Both the position numbers and the translations under genes were made by a program. A stretch of DNA of 64,000 nt from Serinus canaria (taxonomy: Eukaryota; Chordata; Aves; Passeriformes; Fringillidae), in assembly GCF_022539315.1 (NCBI RefSeq), contig NC_066317.1, positions 43,494,435 through 43,558,434 of the forward strand. The letters are read 5' to 3'. Positions 28,001-40,372 of the stretch are shown here, piece by piece. The notes below the pieces were generated by a model. It had not been told where the DNA came from. It saw only the letters and a list, made by a program, of their open reading frames with translations, and searched no databases. Within the stretch, counting starts at the first letter, position 1, and the number at the start of each line of letters is the position of its first letter.

Positions 28001-31000
28001 TTGGTATGTTTTGTTTCTTTTGTCCCTTGTAATTTGAGATTGCTTCTCTCTGAGGAAAAAATCATTGTTACTCAAATATTGCACACACTCAATGCCTACT
28101 GTTGTGCTTATCATGGTTTTGCTCAACTAAAACATGTGGTCTTGAAAAAAGATGTGAAAACAGTCTATATCATTGTCAGTTTTGCCACTTCTAGAAGGGC
28201 TAGCAGCTGGGAAGCTTTGAACAATCATGGTAGTCAGACTAAGAAAAGTAGGGAATGTGAGAGAGAGGGAAAAAATGTCTTACTAAGCTAAATTTGGAGA
28301 AATGTTCTCTATTTTAGAATACCATGCAAGAACCAAATGCTGCCAATGAAAATATCAAAAATGGAAAGAGGAAGAAAGCATAAGCAAGGGATGAATAGAA
28401 TATTTATTCTGCAAAAAGGGAAGTGGAAACCCTTCAAGATGAAAGCTGTATGTGATCTTGTTTTCTACTCGGAATCAGCAATGCAGTTATAGTGAAAAAA
28501 ATATCATTGTGGTAATTATAATGAATTCAATAAAATCTTTAATACTAATCTTTAAAGAAATATTAGCAAACCCCTCTAATGTCTAATCAAGATCAAAAAG
28601 GCTAGGCTCCCACCTGTCCATGACAAAACCAATAAAACCAATCAAAATTTCCCTTGAGAAGGATTGTTGCATAACTCCCTTACTGAGGTTTACTGTTTTT
28701 CCTGATTCCTAATATATATCTCCATTAGCAGGTTAGTACAAATCCAAAGCATTTTTTGAGGCAAATCTCCTAGTCATTCCTATTTGCTATGTTTTAATAG
28801 CAGGCTCTAGGAGCATGTGGATGAAAGTAAACTGCATCACATGGAGCACACCTAATATATCCAGACCAGGGTACCCCTCTAGTTAAAGAAACACAGCCTC
28901 TGAAAAGCCTTTAATGTAGATATCACTTCCTCTGCTGTTTCCCTCTATAGGTTTACTTTCATTGGACACTACTCACCAATGCAGACATAAGTACTATAGC
29001 CCAAGACCAGACTAAATAGACCACAAAATTATGTAGAAACTGGTACAGCAAGTGTTGCATGACAGGCTCTGTGAATTACTGATAGTCTTGGCTTAAATGC
29101 AATCTTGAGAAAAAAAATGGAGGTAGTCTTGCCAGGACATAAAATTTTAAAGGAACAGAATCAAAGCATGTTTTTCTCTAGTTTTTTCATGGTATTAGAT
29201 GTTAGCAACAGCTAATAAGGAAGCTTTAAAAAATAAAACTATTGGACTGAAACAAATTTCCATTCTAGAAAAGTGTGGATGAAAAGTGTGGTCTTTGAGG
29301 TTTTTTTTTTTTTTTCCTGATAGTCTCATTGCATTTTGGCTGCTTGGTCCTCTTTGTTTCTCAAAACCAAGTTGTTTAGGCCCAGCTCTTCCATCTCCTT
29401 TCTCTTTGAGCTCAGTTTCTCAGATTAGTGAGATATATTCAGAGTTGCATACATCTGTCTTGTCTATCAATTTTGGCTGGTTGCTGCCAGTTTAGGAACA
29501 CTTGTCTTGGAGAGTAGAAGGAGTGAAAGGAGAGATTCTGTGTGAGCTCAAATCCTTTTAGGCACTAAGTGTAAAAGAAAATACCATAAGAAATCTTCTT
29601 TAATTATTGCTGCTGTTCATGGAGAGTGAAATACTGAACTAGCTAAATGGTGTGCACAAATGTTAATTTAACTCTTAGTCATCAGCAGTTGCACATCAGA
29701 TATTTCATTTCATCTCATGGAGACATACTTGCCTTTTTCTTATATGTTCTGTGGTCAGATTAATGTAGAAACCACCAAATCCTCCGGTTTTAATTTAAAT
29801 GTTGGAGATTTTAAGTTTTGTTGGGTTTTCTTGAGCTAAAAAGGATAAAGCAAGAAATATATAGCTCAGCATAAGCTGAGATGTATAGAATGGGGTTGCA
29901 CTGGTACATAACATATTGTTGTTATCTCCCAGCCCATTTGGTGCTTGTGTTGCAGATATGTCTTTGTTCATATTTATAAAGGAAATGAGCACATTCCCTC
30001 ACAAAATTAAGTTACTGCACACCCCCAATACAGTCCAATCCTATTCCAGGATGGAAACCACCTTTGAAAACTTGCTGCGTCTTTGATGCCCTCCTTATTC
30101 TCATCACTGCATCCCTCTAATTACCATTGCAATTTTAACACTTGCTGGAAATAGGGAAAAGAGAAGGAGAAGGAAGAAAAGCCAGGTGGCTTTCTCCCAG
30201 CATTTTGTAGCTCTCTGCTCTGTGGATCAGGTCTCTCCCATCAGACAGAAGAGACTGCAGGAAGTCTTCCACAGAAAGAGCCATGAATTCCTGGGGGGGT
30301 GAACAATTTTACTTCCCCCACAGAAAGAGGCATGAGGAGTTACCTTCACTATGCATCTGCATAGAGTCAAGCCATCTCACTCAGGAGAGAGCAACAGGCA
30401 GACTTCTCAGACCAGCTCAGATGCTGGAGAGACCAAACACATTCCTGCCACTGCAACCTGATCCACAGCTCATTATACAGTGTGCATGTGTGCCTAATGA
30501 AATAAGGAAGCTCATCTCTTCTCTGAGATGCAGGAGACCCAAGATTTATTGTATTCTATTTTCAAAAAGATCAATTAGGAAAAAAAGTTTGTTCATAAAA
30601 AGTTAACTGTTCTTGATTTTTAATAAGTTAGGAAGCAGACAAAATAGACACTCCACTAAAGTGCTAACAAATACTGTAAATTTCAACTTTAACTTCTGTC
30701 TCTCCAAGGGGGAAATAGAAACAGGCATAAGAATATTAGAAATGTTGGATTTTCTTGAATTTGGATATTTTGTACAAAGACAGTCATAAGAAAGCAAGAC
30801 ATAAGAATGATGGTCAGGCCCAATATTCTGCATCTTACACTGGCAAAGAGCAGATTCTAGTGGCAAGTCATGAAAGATTATAAGAACAAGAACACCTCAC
30901 CTGGAGGATTTCCCTTCTAGTTCTTGTCTTCAGTCCCCCAGTTTCCTCAAAAGTTTAGATGAGAAACTCAAGCCAGTGTTTGTATTTTTGTTTAATAGCC

Positions 31001-32140
31001 CTTGATATGTCCAGGTACAGATGGAGGAAAGGTTGCGCTCACTGTGCTGCTTTAGCTAATATGAACCATAAATTAGGACCTTCTTTAACTCATCAGAATT
31101 CTAGATGAAATACAGTAAGATTAAAGACCAACATGCAATCTCATATATGCTTTTTGTACAAACTTTTAAATTATGTTTAAATGGATATCTTTGCACCCTG
31201 GAGGCTTTTAATATCTGTGATATTATTTAAGTATTGATGATATTTTAGTATATTGGTAAAACATACTAGTAAAATGTTAGTTACATATCAAGTAATTAAC
31301 ATGTTAGGATTATTAAATTTTTTACTAATTTTAAATCTGTAATATTGGTGAAGTGTTATGCTATGGAGTTTTGTCCTGCAAAGTCTCGTTTTTCTTTATG
31401 GTTACTATCTGCACCATTAGAATGTCTAAAGACAAACTTTCTTCTAATGATCATGCAAACTGCTTTAAATCAGGGTAGCTAAGGTTAATAAGACCAAATA
31501 CAATTATGCCAGGAAGGAATCTGTCTGAAGTAAGCTAATAATTCCCTAATGTTAGTCAAGTCTGAATTTATTTTGAGCAACTGGTGGTTTCTAGAAGAAA
31601 ACAGTGATAGTTGTGTTTGTCTCCCTAGCATTTTCTCAGGAAACAGACAAACAGCCTTACTTGGTTTGTTTAAAGAACAAATACATTACCATTATAAGTA
31701 TTTTCTTGTTGACTCTGAAGATGTAACAGGTTAGTAATGGAATGAAAAGTGATACAGAAATGGTATATTTTTAGGGTATTTTGCAAAAGAGAAAATAAAG
31801 GCAGAATTTGCAGAATCTTTACAGATTCTGTAGAAATGTTAATCAGATTATGCATATCCAAATAGAAAAAACAGAGCCATGTGTTTCCCCAGCACTGTGT
31901 TTCACCAATTACAAATTTACATCTATTACAATGAGAAAGAATTATAAGCTCCTGGGAGTTATTGAATGCTCTTATGAATCCAGCCACACAAAGAAGGTTA
32001 GAAAACGGATCAAAGCTTTTATATTCTTATATATTCTTTAGTCTTTATACTATTTTATGTTATTGTATTTTAGATAGGTGGACAAATATAAAATAATTCA
32101 TACTAAATATAAATACAGAGATACCACAAAACCAGTATCA

Positions 32141-32407
32141 GTAGTGGGAGAGAGGAACCAGTCTCAAATTCCTCCAGGGGAGGTCTAGATTGAATATTAG
32201 GGAAAATTTCTTATCTGAAAGTTATGTCAACCATTGGAACTGGCTACTCAGGGAAGTGGTGGAATCACCATTCCTGGAAGAGTTCAAAAGGTACATGGAT
32301 ATGGGATCTGGGGATATGGTTTAGTGAGGAAACACAGTTGTGCTGGGTTAATGGTAGAAATTGATAATATTAAAGGACTTTTCCAGCCTTAAAGATTCTG
32401 AGGTTCT
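32141..32407 (+). mobile_element. CR1 LINE 3' region fragment
   Basis: Degenerate match to the CR1 3' region: GAACTGGCTACTCAGGGAAG, TGGTGGAATCACCATTCCTG and AAAGGACTTTTCCAGCCTTA in the expected order, with the last near the element's 3' end. It is more diverged than the copies near 14.6 kb and 22.2 kb, so probably older. Confidence 0.8.
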
Positions 32408-34928
32408 AGGTCTGAAAATTCTCATGTAAGTTATGCTGAGCATAACACGGCCATTGAGAGTCAGGCATTCCACAGTTCTGAAAGCAATTAGGGATGATGA
32501 ATCCAAACAGCTCACTCAAGTCTGAAACAACAGGACCAGATCCTCAACGACTTTAAATTAAAGTACCTGCCCTGAGTTTAGTGGAACTGTTTTGATCCTA
32601 GCACGAGAACATTAACAGCAATAAAATGTGACTTTTCACGTAAAGGTACTTCAGCATCCTTCCAAGAATATTCATATATATGAGATTTAAGGAAAGAATT
32701 GCATGCATCTTCGTCTCTTAATGAGAGATGAAGAATGTTGAAGAACATGGCTGCATATTGTCCACTCATCCCCAATATTTTATGGCACCATCCTTAATAT
32801 TTACCATATGAAAGATTGTATTCTGCTGTATCAGTGCATGTCAATTCTATGGAAATAAAACATACCACCTGCATCCATGAGACCATTTTAATTCATCTTG
32901 TAACCACAATACTTTTGTACAGCACTTGAAAACGGAGGGCAGCTAAAGTATCTTCATACATTTGATTGAAATTTGTGTTTTTTAAAACAAAAACTGTCTT
33001 CATAGGGGCTTGATTTAAAAACTAATAATTGCTTGAAAGATATCCCCAAAATAGGAGATACAGTCTTCACAACAGGAAACGTAAAATATAGTTAAGCAAT
33101 AAGCAACTTTCTGAGTTTCTTGCCAAGTTGTGACAGATATACTGATCGATTACTGAGAGGTAGAAGTAATGCCAAAATCTGGATAACATATTCCAGAGAG
33201 ACTAGAACAACTTATTCTTTGATGAGCTCTTGAAACTGTGGTTTATCTTCAGTTTATATCATTGTGTAACACTGTCAACCAAATAGCTTTACAATGTCTT
33301 GCTGAACTTTACTGTTAATTGTCTGGAAACATGAAGCTGTAGATTGTGACAGGTTTTATTTACATGGGGCCTGCAGTAATTGTAATTTTACGGGTTTTTT
33401 CATCAATTTGTCAACATAAGAAAAGGGGTGTACATCAACCAGCATGTCCACTAAAAGGTACACTTGAGACCTAGTTTGAGAAAAATTTGAACATTTAATT
33501 GCTTCTATCTTTGGTGTTTCTAAAATGTTTCACTCTACTAAAACAGAGTACCCTGAAAAGATTTCATATGGATATTAGTGAAGAAGAGGTTTTTTAAATA
33601 CTGATGCAGGAATTTCTACCAATATTTGAAAACTAGTGACATTTGTTTGGAGCAATGGCTAACAATCCATGTTAGGGAAAATGCAACCAACCCTGACAGA
33701 CCCACTTCAAATAGCCTAATATGTTATAAACAAAAACCATCTTTTGATCATTTGAGCCTGAGTGTTAATGATCAAAAATCCCTAAACAGGAAATGGAACA
33801 AACACTTCTAAAAATAGGTAATCTGCCTGAGTGTTATCATCTACTCATTTGGGAAGTCACTGAATTCCTTTAATCCATGTTAATCTTCATTTGGCATATT
33901 ACTTTGGTGCTTGGGCCTGACTCAGCAACAACCTCAGATTTGAGAGTTTATCCTCTGTGGAAAAGTTAGAATCCTTGAATAAAAACCAAAAGGGCCTTAA
34001 CTTTCATTTAAACTTTTAATGGCTTAATAATAATTTTCATTATTATATCACTGAGAATAAGAAGGTCTATAGATACATGTAAGACAAAAGGTTCTTTAAA
34101 AAATTATTTTACTCATTCTGTCTAAATTATTGAGTAAAGTCCTTGACAATTAGAATTCAATATTCCAAATTGCAGAAACGTAATTAGGAAATTTGAAATG
34201 AATTTTGTATTTAGAAGGAATGTTTATTTTATTTTGAATGGTTTTTATTAAAAAACCCCAACATTATTTCTCAAAGTGGTGCACACAGATATTATTCCTT
34301 CTCCTAGTGATTTGGATGAGAATTTTTTCAAGCAGTTCCAGTTGTATCCTGTTCATAAAGTCTTGGCAGTGAAGAATTGTGCATATAGATATAGTTTTAA
34401 TATATTCAAATTAATTTAATTTTGCTGAAATGGTCACTTGTAAATTTATTTCAACTGGAAAATTGTAAAGAGCTTTTTTCAGACTTCCTTGTGCAGCACA
34501 TTTATATTGCAATTCAATGCACTGGGATATGTCAAGGATATAGGAAACATGGTCATGTCCCTGAACAGGGCTAGTACATGAAATCCATGTTTCTCCCATG
34601 CCTGAACCCAGACATTCTATTATACCAATCTGTGTGCCTGATGGGTGCTTCTCTTTCCCTCCACTTGCTCCCTCTTGTGTTTTATAATGATTTCATCAAA
34701 TCCAAAGCATCTTCATAAAATGTCTTGGCAAGAACAAGATCATATACTTGACACCTATGAAATGTGAAAGTATGGAATACCTCATGAAATCAGCTAATTC
34801 CACTGTGAAACAAAAGCAAACACGGCAATTTTCAAAATAGTTTTAAAAATAGAGCTCTTTGTTTCTGTCTTGCAGTACTTTTGGCAGTTCCAGGTGTATT
34901 TAAGCAAAATAGAGTTGGGTTTTTTCCT

Positions 34929-34960
34929 ATTCTTCAGTTTTTAGGTAAAAACTGAAGAAT
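34929..34960. repeat. Perfect 14-bp inverted repeat with 4-nt loop
   Basis: ATTCTTCAGTTTTT (34929-34942) and AAAAACTGAAGAAT (34947-34960) are exact reverse complements separated by AGGT. The pairing does not extend beyond these arms. It would form a compact hairpin; no role can be assigned. Confidence 0.9.
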
Positions 34961-36519
34961 ATATCAGGTTTAAATATGCTCTTCAAGCAAAAAGAAAGAT
35001 GTTAGTGAAAGCTTTTGTATTTTTCTGTAAGGGATATGGCAACTCCTATTTCTTAAGACAAATAAGAGTAAGACTTCAGGTGTTCTTTTTTTTTTTTTCT
35101 TATTTAGCACATTACTGTCTCAGCAGGATTGCTTTTTAAGCATGAAAATAGATGAGGTCTGTCCACAAACTCTGAGGATACTGTTTCAGAGAAGTTACTT
35201 GAATTTTGCATTCAGTAAACCACAGCTATATTATGTTAATAATTTCCTATAAACCAACTGTGAGATTTGGATAAATTGTCATTGCTTTATGTAGAGATTT
35301 GACTGAGCAAGAACTAAATTATGGAAGAGCCTATCACCATGTGTAGATTGAGGTCTAGAAAAGACCATCAGATCTTCAGACAAATAAAGAGTGTCTGAAA
35401 ATATCCACATCTGCATTATATTAATGTCTTTGTACTGCTACAACAGAAATTGCTGGACTACTTTGAATTCTTCTTAGCTTTTTAATTGTTTTGATAGTTC
35501 ACTTTATAGAGGATCATGGAAATAACATATTATTAGTTTCTCTTTCCTCAATATGTCATGGAGTGTACTCAACTTACACTAGTATACAAAAATGTTTAAT
35601 GTTTGTGAATAAATAATATTATATATGTGTGATTTTTTTCCTACATTTCCTTATTTAGAAATAAAATGTAGTCATAATAAGAATAGAATATTACAATTCT
35701 TCAACTAACATTACCTAAACAAAAGTTGGAGTTCTTTGAATACCTGATTTATATAGCCTGGCTTTGAGACAAATGGTTTTCTGAGTTACAGATGTGCTAA
35801 GAAAAAAGACCACCTTTGTGTTTGACTTAAAATTAGAAATAGCAAGGAGATAAATTCTATCATTTTAGTATAGTCTGACCACAATGGAAGTGCTATTAAC
35901 TGGTCTTATTAGTGAATTTCCTTGTTTCTCATTTTTACTCCATTCCTCTACTAATATTTTCTGTTCTGTTTATTGTCCAAGATCAAACAGAACTATCAAG
36001 ATTTCCAACTTAAATGTTCTGATTTCCCATGTTCTTTCTATTCTACCATTGTAAAGTTTTATTAAAGCAGCTTTTGAATAAGTATTCAAACTCTGATTAT
36101 TTCCCTCCTGTCTGCAGATGTGATAGCAGGAAAAGATACTTAGGAGACAGTCTGCCCTCAGTTTTCTCAGACAGGAAATGCACAGACAATGTCTATAATG
36201 GTCTTTTCTCTTTTTCAGCTCTTTTTCAAGCACTAGAATAATTGAAATAAGTTTTCTTTTTGAAACTCTTTCCCATAGCAGATTATGTTCTAATAATCTC
36301 ATACCCTTTAAATATGTCCCCACTTATAAGTTTTTCAGTGTATTATTCTTTGTGACTGGCTTCTGCAATAAAAGAGAGAACACCTTATTTAATTAAAACC
36401 AAAAGTTTATGATGGATTATTATGTGAAGTTTAGCTAAAGGAAAATAATTCTTAAAAAAATAAATAAAATTCTGTCTTGAAGTATTTGTCTACTTTTTTG
36501 GAACAGGGTTTCAAATTTT

Positions 36520-36567
36520 CATCACGGTTTTAGTAAATTTTAACATCACAGTTTTAGTAAATTTTAA
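36520..36567. repeat. 24-bp tandem duplication
   Basis: CATCACGGTTTTAGTAAATT and CATCACAGTTTTAGTAAATT begin two adjacent 24-bp units (36520-36543, 36544-36567) that differ at one base. Confidence 0.93.
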
Positions 36568-37219
36568 CTGCAAGGAAACTAAAGACTTTTTGTTTTATTT
36601 TTATTCCCATAAACATAAATTTCAAAATTGTGCAATTTGTGCAATTGCATAATTGCAAATAAAATGTGCCCCTTCACAGCTTGTAACTTATTCACTAAAT
36701 TCCAAACTGAAATCTTGCAGGGAAATAGTATAAATCACACTTCACAGTGGAGTAAAAGTTATGGATTCAGAACTGAGAGTAGCCAAATGTAGTTAAAAAT
36801 AATCCTGAAAAGTTATTTACCTCTGGGGCTGTGCTTCTGGCTGTTCTGAGTTTACCAGCACATGTGCTGTTTCCTTTTATGGGCTTCAAAGACCTCCGCC
36901 TTTGAAGATGCAGAGGTTAGGCTGGGGAGTCATTCCACTTAAGGCTGTCTACCTCCACTATCCATGTACATGAAAGCTACTGGGAAAAATTTCAAACCCA
37001 CTTCCATTTGGGCCTGCATAACTTTGCAAGTAACTTTTAAAGCTAATACTGTAATTTTAAGGCTGAAAACTGCATATATAAAATTACATGTGTGACAACG
37101 AAGACCACATTCGGCAAATTTAGCAGATTTCAGCACAAAGTTCCACATGCTCAGGAACTAAAGCTTGACAAATTAGCTCCAGATATGGCCATATTAGTGG
37201 GAGCTGGAGACAGCCCTAC

Positions 37220-37925
37220 AGGGCTGGCTGTTCTTTGACTTAAAAATGCCCTTGAAAAGATTTAATTGAGCTAATGAAGGCATTATATAAACAGTTAAAA
37301 GCAGTTGTTGGGAGGCTGGTAGAAATTCATGTATCAGCAGTTCGTAATTAAGAAGATCTATCTCCTTTCAGAATAAATATCCTGTCCCAGTTGTGGCAGG
37401 CCTGCTGAATGCAGTCTTTCTGGTCAGTAAATGTTCAGACATTATTTTGTGTACAAAAACATCTGCAGTGTGTTACCTCTGTAGCTCCCTCTCAAAGCCA
37501 GAAAAAGGCCAAAGTTTCCAATGAATAACCTGATCAATAGCCATAAAATCATTTACTCAGACCAATAATGAATAAAGAAATTTACACCAGCTGAAGGGGT
37601 CATCAAACAGTAGGTGATGTATGACTGACCCACCTGGTAAGATGAATAAACTTAGCAACAGCACTACTTTCTGTCTTAAGTGTAAAAAAAGTTTTAAATT
37701 GTACATGTTGATTACTACTATGAGTCACACTGACTTAAATAAAATAAATAGTAAGTAATTTATTTCACCTAAATATGAGACCAGTGGCCAAAGATGGGGG
37801 TTTGCATGTGTTTATTAGTAGAATTTGTTATGTGAATAGCTAATATTTATAACTAATAAATACGCTAATTAAAGCCATACTAGTAATTTCCATTAGCCTA
37901 CCCTCAAACTTCCACGGAGCTGTCC
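37220..37925. promoter_or_regulatory. Candidate conserved non-coding elements upstream of the putative promoter
   Basis: Three stretches (about 37220-37370, 37539-37680 and 37780-37925) carry homeodomain-type cores such as GTAATTAAG, GCTAATTAAAG and ACTAGTAATTTCC. They have a non-repetitive texture often seen in vertebrate conserved elements. They lie 0.7-1.4 kb upstream of the candidate TATA box. No conservation was measured. Confidence 0.25.
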
Positions 37926-38442
37926 GTCTGGTTTTAATCAAAACCAAATGGTAATCCAAGTTCTCAGGCTGGAACAGCTAAGAGGAAGTCGTTCAGAGAA
38001 GGCAGAAGAAAGCAGAAAAGATAAACAGACGATATTCACTAAATTTGTATAGAGCAAAGGATGTAGATGCAGTGGGTTACTCTGAAGACATGATTCAGGC
38101 ACCCTGTCAAACTGGAACGAAGTAGTTACAAGTGTTTTATGTCAGCAAAATACTAATATGATCAAGATGGAGTCTGTCCTTTTGCTTTTGCAGAGCTGGA
38201 TTTGTGCGACTCTGGAGGATTCTCAAAAGAGGTAAAGCAACATATTCTACTGCCTGCAACACGACTGCCTTTAAACTGCAGCATTTGTTTTCTAGGATCC
38301 AGCTTATTCTCTTGAGTAGGAATGCAATTTTAGCATTTTTCTTTATATGGAATCTGCCTAACTGTGGATATTTGTTTGACACAATAGTCCTAGACCTTTT
38401 GTCACTGTGACGTGTTAAGTTTAGACCATGTTTCTCACTACC

Positions 38443-38450
38443 TGACGTCA
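38443..38450. promoter_or_regulatory. Palindromic CRE (TGACGTCA)
   Basis: A perfect TGACGTCA octamer, the consensus CREB/ATF site, lies about 190 bp upstream of the candidate TATA box. A half-site, TGACGTG, lies at 38408-38414. CpG-containing octamers are rare in this AT-rich sequence, so the placement is suggestive, but binding is inference. Confidence 0.5.
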
Positions 38451-38713
38451 AAGACCAGGTGTTTCAGAAATGTTCTCGTGTTGTTCTGGATAACTGTTAG
38501 CTTTTCATGAGCATTAAAGAAGCATAAAGTATTTTTTTAAAAGAAAAATCCAGGAGGGAGAGGTTTAAATACATTCTTACATTATGTAGCTGTAGTACAG
38601 ATTCTTTTTCCTCTGGCAGAAATAGCCCAGCAGTGTATAAAGCTGACTGCCTTGAAACACTCGCTCTTGACGTTTTCTTTTCCCTCCATTTCTGCGCTCT
38701 CTCCCTGGCGCAG

Positions 38714-38754
38714 GCAGGCAGGCTCTCTGTCTCTCTCCCTCTCTCTCTCTCTCA
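38714..38754. repeat. CT-rich microsatellite inside candidate exon 1
   Basis: Interrupted CT dinucleotides follow GGCAGGCAGG. If the exon is real, this would be a pyrimidine-rich tract in its 5' leader. Confidence 0.85.
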
Positions 38755-38977
38755 AAGGCAGGAAATACTTTTCAGGCAATCTGGGCCTGGTTGTTGAGGC
38801 CCCCTTTCACAAAACATCAGTCTGAATTTAGTAGACAGAAGTCACTGGGAAAAGCTTGACAGGCTCGTGCTTAGCTAAGGCTCCCTCCAGCTGCAGAGGG
38901 TGTTTTTGTTAGAATCACACATTGAGCAAAACTGCTCAGAATAGAGCAATGATCTCAGTAGCGAAATCTGAACTTTT

Positions 38978-39121
38978 ATGCTAGTAGGAGCTAGCTGGGA
39001 CTGGGCTCTTTTGTTTGTTTGTTTGTTTGCTTCTTCGTTTTGTTGTTTGGGCTTTTTTCTTCTTCTAATGGCCAAAGATTTTAGGGAGGTCATGTCTGAA
39101 TTCCTGATTCTCATCATCTAG
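38978..39121 (+). other. 47-codon upstream ORF in candidate exon 1
   Basis: The ORF opens at ATG 38978 and reads through the GTTT repeat, giving a hydrophobic leucine/phenylalanine/cysteine-rich stretch. It passes in-frame ATGs at 39068 and 39092 and ends with TAG at 39119-39121, the last three bases before the predicted donor. A 12-codon ORF (38949-38984, including its stop) overlaps its start. No known family is recognised, and it matters only if the exon is real. Confidence 0.25.
39011..39029. repeat. (GTTT)n microsatellite
   Basis: Four to five GTTT units lie within candidate exon 1 and inside the 47-codon upstream ORF, so length change would shift that frame. Confidence 0.88.
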
Positions 39122-39174
39122 GTAAGGCTGTCTTGGAATCTCTCTGTACTTTCAACTATCAAAAAATTTATTAA

Positions 39175-39222
39175 AAACAAAAAAGAAAAAGAAAAAGAAA
39201 AGGAAAAAAAACCAAAAGAAGG
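39175..39222. repeat. A-rich (GAAAAA)n run
   Basis: AAAAAG-type units lie about 50 bp downstream of the candidate donor and run up to a second GGTAAG. Confidence 0.85.
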
Positions 39223-40160
39223 TAAGAAAAACCTCAGGAAAGAAACAAGCAGTATCCAGCACTGGAGTGTTCTGCATTCAGGATCTCAGCACTAGAAATA
39301 GAGGTAAAAAATTTTATAATCTTTAAAAATATACATTTACTTGTAAACTGTTACAAATATGTTTATCAAAATATGCTAGATCTATAAAAAAAGTCCTGTG
39401 CGTTTTTCTTCGTCTTTTAAAAATATGTTTGAAATGCTGAACTTTTATTACATTCTTATATAAATAGATCTGTATGGTATTGCTTGCATATTTTTTAATG
39501 TAGATTAAATAGGAAACTTAGGTGTGAGTGATTTGGGTTTTTTCACCTCATTTAACAACAGGGAGGGCATTTAGGGCTATGTTTTTTTTCTCTCTCCCCA
39601 CCTTCCGTTCTCTCCACTCCAGCGGTAATGATGATGAGGAGTGTTTTAGGGAGCTATATCAGCTATACCTCGCTGGGCTAGGTCTCTATCCTTTTCTCAG
39701 TCCTAGATGAAATTTGTAATAGAAGTGACAACACAGTCTTAAAGGTCTTTACTCTAAATTCCAAGGTTTATTTGTTGGTTTTAGCTAAATTAGGTTATTT
39801 TTAGTAATGCATTGTTAGATACAGAGATTGCTGTGTGCTGTACTAGCATTTAGAAGAGGTAAAGTAAGATTCAGTAAATGTCAGCTGACTATAATTTTTG
39901 GGAGGATGCATGGATTTACTCTTTTTTTATTGTTAATCTAGTAAACATGTAACTAATAAAAATAAAAGAATCTGTCGTAAAAGAGTTTAGGGAGAAAATT
40001 AGGATAGTATCTTTCACTAATATGTGAATGCATTTATATTTTATGTAAAGTTGGGATTTAATTATTAATTTGTTCTGGATATGAGAAGCATTTTTTAATG
40101 TAACTCTATATAGTATTCTTTGTCTTCCTGAAAGTTGTTGCTTACAAGTAATCTGAAAAT

Positions 40161-40372
40161 TTCTTTCTATCCTTGGTTCTGTCTTTCGTTCTTTCTTGCT
40201 GTGGCTTGGAGTGCTTTCTTTCTTCTTTCGTGTTCTTTCTGCTGTCGAGGTTTCTTTCTTCTTGCTTTCTTGGTCTGTTCGTGTCTTTCTGTTCTTTCTT
40301 TCTTTCTTTTTCGTTCTTTCTTTCGTCTTATCTCTGTCGTTCTCTTTCTTTCTCTCTTTCTTTCTCTCTTTC
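40161..40372. repeat. Degenerate CTTTC polypyrimidine tract with interspersed CpGs
   Basis: About 212 bp of CTTT/CTTTC units, nearly all pyrimidine on the + strand, are punctuated by TTCG and GTCG. At least seven CpGs occur, in a region otherwise poor in CpG. Lysine/glutamate-rich frames on the minus strand and serine/phenylalanine-rich frames on the plus strand are products of the repeat, not genes. Confidence 0.92.

Larger units (their letters stand above)
20461..32140. other. Gene-free AT-rich flanking DNA
   Basis: The stretch carries the 34-bp duplication at 20652, the inverted CR1 tail at 22152, the 12-bp duplication at 24157 and the G-rich run at 24993. No exon was recognised. Confidence 0.55.
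32408..38407. other. Gene-free AT-rich flanking DNA upstream of the candidate promoter
   Basis: It contains the perfect hairpin at 34929, the 24-bp duplication at 36520 and the candidate conserved elements at 37220-37925. No coding exon was recognised. Confidence 0.55.
38636..39121 (+). promoter_or_regulatory. DLC1: Candidate TATA promoter and non-coding exon 1 of the DLC1 long isoform
   Basis: A TATAAA box lies at 38636-38641, so transcription would start near 38665-38670. The downstream segment is richer in GC and CpG than its surroundings (TCGCTC, TGACG, GCGCTC and GGCGCA between 38660 and 38712). It ends at a strong donor, CTAG|GTAAGG, at 39121/39122; a weaker alternative, AAG|GTAAGA, lies at 39221/39222. 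The predicted exon is about 450 bp and sits 14.7 kb before the coding exon. From memory, the human long isoform also has a non-coding first exon some 15 kb upstream, but this was not checked. The exon contains a CT microsatellite (38714-38754), a GTTT repeat (39011-39029) and several short upstream ORFs. It could instead be an unrelated regulatory element. Confidence 0.42.

Noticed and set aside
1..38400. Another gene between DLC1 and its usual upstream neighbour (SGCZ in human; C8orf48 lies between)
   Set aside because: I looked for long or recognisable frames on both strands and found none. Small exons of a large gene could be missed by eye.
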